From positions 1 through 14,097 of the forward strand of contig OY843745.1 in assembly GCA_963693005.1 (NCBI GenBank): a stretch of 14,097 bases of DNA, written 5' to 3'. Positions 1 through 5,600 of this stretch are shown here, piece by piece. The translations under genes were made by a program, and so were the position numbers. The DNA is from Bodonicaedibacter sp963693005. Lineage in GTDB: Bacteria > Pseudomonadota > Alphaproteobacteria > UBA6184. The notes under the pieces are model-generated. The model was not told where the DNA came from. It searched no databases and saw nothing but the letters and a program-made list of their open reading frames with translations. The stretch's first letter is position 1; each line of letters begins with the position of its first letter.

Positions 1-614
1 GGCCAGCGAAGCCAATCCCAACGGACCCCGCCTCACAGAGGCGCTCGAGGAAGGCAGCATCGTGGTGGGGGAACGGCTGTGGATTTGGGTCAAGACCGAC
101 AAGGCCGAATGGAACGGGCGGGTCCAGGTCCAGGCGTATCACCCAGCGACAAAGTCGTTCGCGGCCGATCAGAACAACCACTTCGCCCTGGAAAACATCC
201 ACCAATGGAACCTCCTGCGGGGCTACGCCACCGCCGGCGCTGACATCGACGGCCCGAAGCGACTCCTCGTTGCAGGCGCCCCGCCGCCAAAGTGCCGACA
301 GTGGCTTGAGACCAAGCACCCAGGCGTGATCGCCGCCTTCAAGCACTGCGAACAGCTCCTGGTGAACACCGACCTTCGCGTGAAGATGAAGGTCTTCGAG
401 GACACCACGCAACACCACGACACTCACTGGACAGCTCAGGATGTACTCTGAGTCCGCGTACGCGTGGCTGCTCTCGAACCCGGACGGCTATGTGTGGGTC
501 CCACTCGAGGCGATCGCCGAGCGCAACGTGACGGTTTTGAGCCTGGCTGAGCACACACCTTCTGCCGCCCGCAATCGCGAAGCGCAAACCCCGCCAGGGA
601 CGCCGCAACAACTA
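1..614 (+). pseudogene. gag fragment of a YR retroelement (left copy)
   Basis: This stretch is nearly identical to 9420-10036 of copy B and carries the Gag part of a tyrosine-recombinase retroelement, starting at about codon 31. The frame beginning at position 2 reads ASEANPNGPRLTEALE and runs to about 415. There a 5-bp loss relative to copy B (in the CACCACACCACGAC stretch) shifts the frame. The rest of the homology continues in another frame as MYSESAYAWLLSNPDGYVWV. Homology stops abruptly near 614, after PGTPQQL, and unrelated DNA follows. No promoter or start is present because the window edge cuts the 5' part. Gag of these elements is presumed to package element RNA; no recognised domain is visible in this fragment. 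It is a dead truncated copy. It may belong to the same original insertion as 3169-5348, but this cannot be shown. Confidence 0.85.
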
Positions 615-615
615 A

Positions 616-765
616 CGTTCCGGCTTTTCCGCGCTTGAGTCTCGCCCCCCTCGGTCCTTTCCGAATGCATCCAGGTCCCCAACCAGATCAAACTATTTTC
701 TTCGCCCTGGCGGTCTGAGCTTACCCTGGAGGCGCGCCGCTGCGCGCCGATCGTTCCGGCTTTTC
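616..765. repeat. 150-bp spacer bounded by 14-bp direct repeats
   Basis: The 14-mer CGTTCCGGCTTTTC occurs at 616-629, exactly where gag homology ends, and again at 752-765. The spacer also contains a GC-rich hairpin at 731-748 (GGCGCG, loop CCGCTG, CGCGCC). No convincing coding sequence is visible in either strand. The repeat could be a target duplication around a small insertion or a deletion scar; there is no further evidence for either. Confidence 0.5.
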
Positions 766-796
766 TTTCCATTCCCTTTCTGCCGCGGTCGGCAGC

Positions 797-1078
797 ATTA
801 CTGGTATTTCTGGTATTGGGTGTTGGTACATGCCAATAATACCACGACATTAGCATCTTGGTATTTCGCCAATAATACCACCTACCACGACATGTACATG
901 CAGTGGTATTATTTTGAAAACTGGTATTATACCAGTGGTATTTGGTATTATTGGTATTATAATACCAGTGGTATGTACCTACCACAATACCAAAGTGCTA
1001 GCATTTTGACATTAATACCAATAATACCAATAATACCACAATACCAGTTTTCAGTGGTAGGTGGTATTGAGTATTGCC
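797..1078. repeat. AT-rich imperfect palindrome of GGTATT/AATACC words
   Basis: The hexamers GGTATT and AATACC occur many times in both orientations, in an otherwise GC-rich window. The arms nest. The block around 870-889 (CAATAATACCACCTACCAC) matches the complement of about 1054-1073. TGAAAACTGGTAT near 914 matches ATACCAGTTTTCA near 1041. The block at about 936-962 matches the complement of about 1011-1038. The centre lies near 980-1005. As single-stranded DNA or RNA this would fold into a long, interrupted hairpin. Short ORFs across it are composition artefacts. It could be a foldback (MITE-like) element, a fragile-site palindrome, or an expanded inverted microsatellite; the sequence does not decide between these. 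Confidence 0.75.
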
Positions 1079-1860
1079 GTCAACGTTCGTGTTGATGGCC
1101 TTTGGGTCAAGAGAGCTCTGGCGCAGCGCCTCAACGCACGCGGCCACACCCTGGCGATACTGCTCCAGCTGCCAAGACCGCGCACCTCCTCGCCGGTGGC
1201 GCCGCTCTTCACCAAGGCCTTGGCGTCCTGCGCAGCCTCCTTGGCCTCAGTCACGGAGGCGGCGATGGTGTCAATCTTGTCGTGCAACTCGGCCGGCTTG
1301 CCGCGCTTGGCCTCGGTGGTATGCTTCAGGAGCTCACGCTGCAACTGCAACACGGCCTCGCTGACCTTGCTGACCGTGATGTTGCATTCGGCAGTTTCCT
1401 TGAACGTGGCGGCGACGTTGTTCGCTTGCTCACCGACGGCGCGGCGAAGGCCGTGGACGTCATCTTGAACTGCTTGGACACCGAGCGCGATGCGGTCAGT
1501 TCCGGCAATGAGCTGGTTCGACATCCCCGTGCCAGTCGCGGCCAAGTGCTCTCGGGTAGCGCGGCCCTCGAACTGGGCGGCCGTGACCGCTGCGGCGCTG
1601 CCGGCTTGGGTGGCGGAGAACAACTTCATCTGGCGCTGCTGGCCGTCGGCGCACGGAACGCGTTTAACACGCCCTGCTCCAACATCTGGAGGTTACCGCG
1701 CTGGGCAGCGTCGAGGGTCTTGAGCGGTCACCTCCTTGAGCTTGGCGACAACCCCCTTCTCGTGGTATTGGAGAGTCGACATGATCAGATTGCCATAGCC
1801 GGCGACAATCTGAGCAACGGTGAGGGCGGCCTGGTCAACGTGCTCTTGGCTGTCGTAGGA
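1079..1860 (-). pseudogene. coiled-coil protein remnant with multiple frameshifts
   Basis: I do not recognise the family. The longest intact piece starts at an ATG at 1629 and reads MKLFSATQAGSAAAVTAAQF. It then continues through a heptad-like, Ala/Glu/Lys-rich region (VSEAVLQLQRELLKHTTEAK, then IDTIAASVTEAKEAAQDAKA), typical of a coiled coil. Protein-like sequence continues on both sides in other frames. Upstream there is first VDQAALTVAQIVAGYGNLIM (1860 to about 1735), then LDAAQRGNLQMLEQGVLNAF. Downstream of about 1195, LEQYRQGVAACVEALRQSSL follows in a third frame. At least three frameshifts are therefore needed to join one protein, so this is a degraded gene. Its downstream end meets the palindrome. 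It could be a host gene or an ORF from another repeat family. No catalytic motif, signal peptide or membrane segment is visible. Confidence 0.6.
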
Positions 1861-2019
1861 TTATCCAGTCCTCCGCGACCGCGCGCGCGCACCTACCGCC
1901 ACAAGCAGAACAAAGACGGGTCAACAAAACAAGCCTCCTCCTGGTTGTCAAGGATCGCCAAAAACGATGCGCTTCTCATTTTTTTCCGCGCTCACCCTGG
2001 CGCCGCTCACCCTGGCGCC
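1861..2019. other. non-coding stretch with a 15-bp tandem duplication
   Basis: There is no supportable gene here. A 15-bp unit, GCTCACCCTGGCGCC, is repeated exactly in tandem at 1990-2004 and 2005-2019, immediately before protein-like sequence starts. A T-rich patch at 1979-1985 precedes it. The long plus-strand frame that crosses this stretch from 1102 is the complement of the coiled-coil remnant and is not a gene. Confidence 0.5.
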
Positions 2020-2993
2020 ATCGTCGAGGGTGGTTACTACGTCCCGTTCGCGGGGTTCTCCGCAGAGCAGCAGGAGTGCCGCGCCTTCACGCTGCGGAAC
2101 CTCGAGGAGCTCATGTGCGCCCGGCAGCGGGAGCGGTACGTGAGCGAGGTGAAGGTGTGCGTGTGCGGCTTCGGGCCGGCGGACGAAGAGGAGCCGATGG
2201 ACGAGGCCAACTTCTCGCAGTACCAGTTCTTCGAGCCGTACATCAACGACCTCGTCTTCTTCGTCGACAAGTTCGACTTTGTCGTCAAGTGCGTCGCCGC
2301 TGGTGTCTGCAAGGTCGCCGCTGGGTTCGAGGACCGCTACACCCGCGTGCTCCTCGAAGCCCTGACCTTCAAACACGTCGTCATCCCGGCGTCCCCAGAG
2401 CGCGTCTTCGACCACGCCGGGGAGGACACCCCGCGCATCGTCCCGGAGCTCGACCGCACCGAGGAGGAACAGCACCAGTCCGTCGAGCGCTACGGGCCGA
2501 TTGCTACGGGAACACCGTGCGGACAAGCGCACACAACACGGTGTTACACTTTGAAGAAGCTTAAACTAACCTTAAGGCAAAAAAAAAAAAAAAAAAAAAA
2601 AAGCGCTACGTCAACCTTGACCGCACCTACGGCGACAAACTCCGGGCGAAGCTCGCGGCGCTCGAGAAGGAGGCCGCCCGCCCGAACCCCCTCCCGAAGG
2701 AGCCCGTCGAGTGGGGCGGGGGCGAAGGCCCCAGTGAGCCCACCGAAGAAGAAGCCGACGAAGAAGCAGCCCAGGAGGAGGCAGCCCAGGAGGAGGCAGC
2801 CCAGGAGGGTGGCGAAGAGACCGTAGAGGAAGGCGGCGAGGAGAACGACGCAGCGGCCGCGGAGCCAGAGGTGGCTGCGGAGTCAGGAGTGGCCGCTGCC
2901 ACGCCTCGCGATGGCAACCAGGACCCCGAGGGTGAAGAGGAGAGCCCTTCGGAGGAGCCTCCAAGTGCCCCGGCCGACAACGGCGACGCTTGA
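2020..2993 (+). pseudogene. acidic-tail gene interrupted by a retroposon
   Basis: Without the insert at 2495-2601 and one copy of the target duplication, a continuous protein can be read. It begins IVEGGYYVPFAGFSAEQQEC, continues through FSQYQFFEPYINDLVFFVDK and LEALTFKHVVIPASPERVFD to VERYVNLDRTYGDKLRAKLA, and ends at TGA 2991-2993. The first two thirds look like a compact globular domain. The last 90 or so residues are Glu/Ala/Pro rich, with an imperfect EEAAQ repeat (about 2770-2805), a typical disordered acidic tail. I do not recognise the family, and no catalytic motif is evident. No good start codon exists upstream of 2020, so the 5' end is probably missing. The insert shifts the frame (116 bp between duplicated sites), so the gene as it stands is broken. 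The surrounding repeats suggest a gene fragment caught in a retroelement-rich region. Confidence 0.7.
2495..2601 (+). mobile_element. short poly(A)-tailed retroposon with 9-bp target duplication
   Basis: A body of about 84 bp (2495-2578) is followed by a run of 24 A (2579-2602). It is flanked by direct repeats AGCGCTACG at 2486-2494 and 2602-2610; the first A of the second copy is ambiguous with the tail. Excision of insert plus one repeat exactly joins the codons of the host frame, which proves insertion. The body can fold: AACACCGTG (2511-2519) pairs with CACGGTGTT (2537-2545), and GCTTAA pairs with TTAAGGC near the 3' end. This is the hallmark of target-primed reverse transcription of a small RNA, so it is a SINE or a retrocopied structured RNA. 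I do not recognise the parent RNA. It does not resemble the canonical start of trypanosomatid RIME/ingi elements as far as I can recall. Confidence 0.85.
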
Positions 2994-3168
2994 TGAATGG
3001 TGTGTACTGTCTTGATATCGCCACACCCCGAGCTCGGCGTTGCTCTTGTGACCCGTGCGCTGTGCCTCGAAGGCGACATGTACTACCTCTCCATGTGCGC
3101 CAAGGGCGAGCAGGTCCCCGAAGCCCTTGCCCAGACCCCGCGGTCCACGGCCCGCGCTGCGCTACGCT
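2994..3168 (+). other. possible short gene fragment before the RT remnant
   Basis: The frame starting at 2997 reads MVCTVLISPHPELGVALVTR and then LEGDMYYLSMCAKGEQVPEA before meeting the RT remnant at 3169. The composition is protein-like, with an alternation of hydrophobic and charged residues. It is only about 55 codons and I recognise no family. It could be part of the gene ending at 2993, of another gene, or chance coding in GC-rich DNA. Confidence 0.25.
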
Positions 3169-4315
3169 CTTCTCCTCGAAGTCGTAGTCACGGCCGAGCC
3201 ACTCCTCGCGCGTCTTGACCATGCCGTTGACGATCTCGTCGGTGACCTCCTGCTTCTCGCCCAGCTCGTTGACGGTGGCGGAGGCGCGGATGGCTCGCTC
3301 CAGGATCTCCTTCATTGCTGCTGCTACCTCTTCGCGGGTCTCGCCCGCTACGCGAATGTTGTCGACGTAGACATTCGTATCGACGTTGGGCCCAGGTACG
3401 TACGCGATGATCGAGGCAATAGTCTGCGCTACGAACACGGCCTGCCGCTGCCCCATCGGGAGCCGCGTGCAACGGTACCACTTCTGATTGCATTGGAAGC
3501 ACATCATGCGGCTCACGTCGAGTGACAAGAGGATTTGATCAAAGAACGCCTTGAAGTCGCACTGCGCCTGGTACTTCTGACGCAGGGCGGTGGCGTCGGC
3601 TTCCATCGGTGTGCTGAGGACGGTTTTCGGCGACTCCAGTTTGGAAATGAATTCATTGATCAGCTCGGTCTCCTTCAGGACGCGGAGACGGTGCTTGTGA
3701 TGCTCCGCCCGCAGGAAGATGTTGACCGTGCCCAGGACATCCTCCGCTGCGATCTCAACCGCGTGTCCTGCGTCGATGAGCGCGTGCAACGCGCGTGTCT
3801 TGATCTTGGCGATCGTTCGGCGTCCCCGCACCTTCGGGACATTCTTGTACGTGTCGAGTTCAAGAATCCAACGGCGGGCCTCGATCCACTTCTCTTGGAA
3901 AGGTGTGTCCTTGGCCAGCTCGTCGATGATGTTCAGGAGGAGCGTCTTGATTTTCTTGATGTGATAATCGTAGGTGCTCGTGTCTTTGGGTAACCCGAGC
4001 TCGCTCCACGTCGGTGCTTCGATGCCTAGTTTGTCGAGGAACTTTGGACGACTGCCGCCGTCATCAGTGCCTCCGCTGCCGCTGTGCCCTCCTTCGCAAG
4101 CGCCTGGGCGAGTTTCCCCCACCCCAGGTACCGACGGAGCGTCGCCTCGCGGGTGTGACCGGAGTACTCCATCAGCGTCGCCATCGACACCCCGTTGGCC
4201 GCCATGGTCTGCAGCGAGCCGCGTCGGATCGACCGGTTGCTGAGAGCCGGGTTGACGTCCCGGAGTGCGAGCCGCACTTGCGTTGTCAAAGCTGCGCGCT
4301 GCTTGAACGGCCACA
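3169..4315 (-). pseudogene. copy A: YR C-terminus and RT N-terminal half
   Basis: This is the reverse complement of copy B from about 11857 to 12990. Read on the minus strand from 4315 it gives the YR end: WPFKQRAALTTQVRLALRDV, then the active-site block with SIRRGS, SGHTREATLRRYLGW and the stop after VVQSSSTN. The RT reading frame follows, overlapping the YR end (KFLDKLGIEAPTWSELGLPK onward). It includes the A-motif region CDFKAFFDQILLSLD, LPMGQRQAVFVAQ and the C-motif YVDNIRVAGE. At about 3620-3655 this copy reads NEFISKLESPKTVL without interruption, whereas copy B has lost 8 bp there. Homology ends at 3169 inside DYDFEEK, so the RT thumb and RNase H are missing. The piece is truncated and separated from the rest of its YR by an inversion, hence inactive. 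Confidence 0.9.
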
Positions 4316-4326
4316 TCACTGAGATG

Positions 4327-5316
4327 ACCGTTCATACGGAGTTGACGTGCCCGACCTGTGACAAGCGCGAGGAAGAGCAGCGAGCGAAGGACGCCGCCGC
4401 CAAGAAGCTCCGCGACGAGCGCAAGAAGAAGGAGCAGCAGCAGCGTCGCGACGAGAAGGAGAAGAAGGAGAAGGAGGAGCGCGAACGCGAGAAGAAGCGC
4501 CAAGAAGCGAAGAAGACCGCGCAGAGCAAGCCTTCGACGAAGGAGCCCAACAAGCCCGACAAGCCGGCGCAGAAGCAGTCCCGTCTCGGCGACGCCAAGG
4601 TCATGGACAAGGACAAGCTCGCCGCCCGCAAGGAAGCCAAGTCGAGTTTTCAGGGCCCCAGCACCGCGACGCTCCCGCCGGCGCTGGGGTACAAGGGCAG
4701 CTGGCTCAAGGAGTGTGAAACCGCTGGACGACTGGGAGAACTCAATTCAGGCTCTTCCCCAGGCCGGCGTGACGCGCAAGACGTGGCAGGATCGCATCAA
4801 CGCGCTCAAGACCATGCAGGCGGCGTTCAAGGAGATCGGCGACGAGTGGATGGACGCCCCTCTCGACGAGGCGATGGCGGAGGCGGCAGTGTACCTGTAC
4901 CTGCAGCGGAAGTGGATGCCACAGACACTTCACCGCAACATGGCGACGTGGACGGGCGCCCTCAACTCCCTGAAGGCCTTCACCAATGCGGACATCACGT
5001 GAACATGAACCTCTCCAAGACGTGGCAGCAGTCCATGCGAGCTGCGGAGGTCGCGACGAAGGAGGGCGATGCGGAAGTACCGACGGCTGCAGAAGCAGGA
5101 GGTCGCGAAGGCGATCAAGAAGGCGGAGGACTCGGACCGTCTCGACCTGGCGACGCTGCTCGTGATGACGTGGTACACGGCGGGTCGAACCTGCGACATT
5201 CTGCAGCTCAAGAAGGAGAACGTCGAAGTCCGCAGCGACGGTCACCTGCTGGTGACATTCAAGCGCGGCAAGACTGTCCATGCCCGCGGCGGATGGACGG
5301 TGCACACGAAGCTGCC
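4327..5316 (+). pseudogene. copy A: zinc ribbon, coiled coil and YR N-terminal part (inverted block)
   Basis: This block matches copy B 10796-11796 but lies in the opposite direction to its own flanks (3169-4315 and 5317-5348). It starts HTELTCPTCDKREEEQRAKD, keeping the second CxxC of a zinc ribbon in frame with the Lys/Glu-rich coiled coil. In copy B that join is broken by a 1-bp loss. The block continues through KVMDKDKLAARKEAKSSFQG and the core-binding-like region WQDRINALKTMQAAFKEIGD to the first catalytic Arg region TWYTAGRTCDILQLKKENV and FKRGKTVHARGGW. Frameshifts relative to B lie near 4713 (one extra base), near 4997 (one base lost, giving ADIT and a stop) and near 5087 (two bases lost). 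It is dead. The section corresponding to B 11797-11856 is missing at the inversion junction. Confidence 0.88.
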
Positions 5317-5348
5317 ACACGGTGTTGCACTCCGGGCAGCGGCGCTGC
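5317..5348 (-). pseudogene. copy A: stub of the Gag zinc ribbon
   Basis: On the minus strand this short piece reads QQRRCPECNTV, matching KQRRCPECNAV of copy B (about 10766-10800). It carries the first CxxC of the zinc ribbon. In the ancestral order it was directly followed by the HTELTCPTC sequence now found inverted at 4327. This shows that the block 4327-5316 flipped inside one element. The 5' end of the stub lies against the tRNA-like sequence. Confidence 0.75.
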
Positions 5349-5351
5349 TGG

Positions 5352-5424
5352 TACACCGATTGGGACACGAACCCAAGACCTTCGCTGTGTCAAAGCGAGT
5401 CATAACCACCTAGACCATCAGTGA
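5352..5424 (-). tRNA. tRNA-Val(GAC)-like sequence, probably a pseudogene
   Basis: The minus strand folds into a cloverleaf of 73 nt. The acceptor TCACTGA pairs with TCGGTGT, with one mismatch at the end. The D arm is GTC...GAC, and the A-box TGGTCTAGGTGG fits the consensus. The anticodon stem TCGCT/AGCGA is perfect, with loop TTGACAC giving anticodon GAC. The variable loop is AGGTC and the T stem is TTGGG/CCCAA. The T-loop TTCGTGT lacks the usual A58, position 26 appears to be missing, and no T-run terminator follows. A GAC anticodon is not normally used by eukaryotic valine tRNAs, which suggests decay from an AAC tRNA. CCA follows the discriminator A, but those bases can equally belong to the adjoining Gag codons CAG CAG. 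The element stub begins right at the tRNA 3' end. Confidence 0.6.
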
Positions 5425-5503
5425 CAAAAAAATCAGAGGGAGACGCTCAAGAGGATTGCTGCCTGACCGGCGCTTGGAGAATGCGGATACGCTGGGACAC
5501 AGG
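5425..5503. other. short spacer between the tRNA-like sequence and the SL copies
   Basis: There is no gene here. A run of seven A (5425-5431) adjoins the tRNA 5' end. I see nothing else that can be supported in this 79-bp stretch. Confidence 0.5.
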
Positions 5504-5598
5504 AACTCTACGCTAAAAAAGTTACAGTTTCTGTACTTTATTGTGTGCAGTTCAACGCTAAAAAAGTTACAGTTTCTGTACTTTATTGTGTGCAGTTC
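5504..5598 (+). repeat. two tandem spliced-leader sequences plus 5' leader
   Basis: A 45-bp unit beginning ACGCTAAAAAAGTTACAG is repeated: 5510-5554 and 5555-5598. Each unit contains CAGTTTCTGTACTTTATTG, the strongly conserved 3' half of the kinetoplastid 39-nt SL mini-exon, preceded by ACGCTA as in the SL 5' half. The first copy extends back to AACT at 5504 with about one extra base. In a genuine SL RNA gene the mini-exon is followed by a GT donor of the form GTATG; here both copies are followed by TGTGCAGTTC instead, and the second runs into an ATG at 5601. This is the structure of an SL joined to an mRNA, not of an SL RNA gene. It therefore marks a reverse-transcribed trans-spliced transcript, with the SL-plus-leader unit duplicated. 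Confidence 0.85.
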
Positions 5599-5600
5599 GC

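Larger units (their letters stand above)
3169..5348 (-). mobile_element. rearranged YR retroelement, copy A
   Basis: The three blocks described separately (5317-5348 minus, 4327-5316 plus, 3169-4315 minus) form one element of the same family as copy B, on the minus strand with its middle inverted. Around the left junction there are about 11 bp (4316-4326) not present in copy B. The motif ACCGT occurs at or near both junctions, which would fit microhomology or template switching. No terminal repeats remain on either side, so both ends are truncated. Confidence 0.8.

Noticed and set aside
488..985. Minus-strand ORF with Asn/Thr/Tyr/Trp repeats
   Set aside because: It is a translation of the GGTATT palindrome joined to antisense gag.
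1102..2826. A 574-codon plus-strand gene from 1102
   Set aside because: Its first part is the complement of the coiled-coil remnant, its middle is the acidic-tail gene, and it passes through the poly(A) run as poly-Lys; it is a chance joining.
2611..4503. A 630-codon minus-strand gene
   Set aside because: Only 3169-4315 is homologous to an element; the Leu-rich start is the complement of the coiled-coil block and the end is the complement of the acidic-tail gene.
5349..5351. Genomically encoded CCA as proof that the tRNA is a retrocopy
   Set aside because: The same bases can be the Gln codons of the adjoining Gag stub (QQRRCPEC), so the CCA is not informative.
5504..5598. SL RNA gene, or site-specific SLACS/CRE-type insertion into an SL RNA gene
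   Set aside because: No GT donor follows the mini-exon, and the element-like ORF starts after a full SL plus leader, whereas SLACS/CRE elements lie inside the mini-exon after about nucleotide 11.
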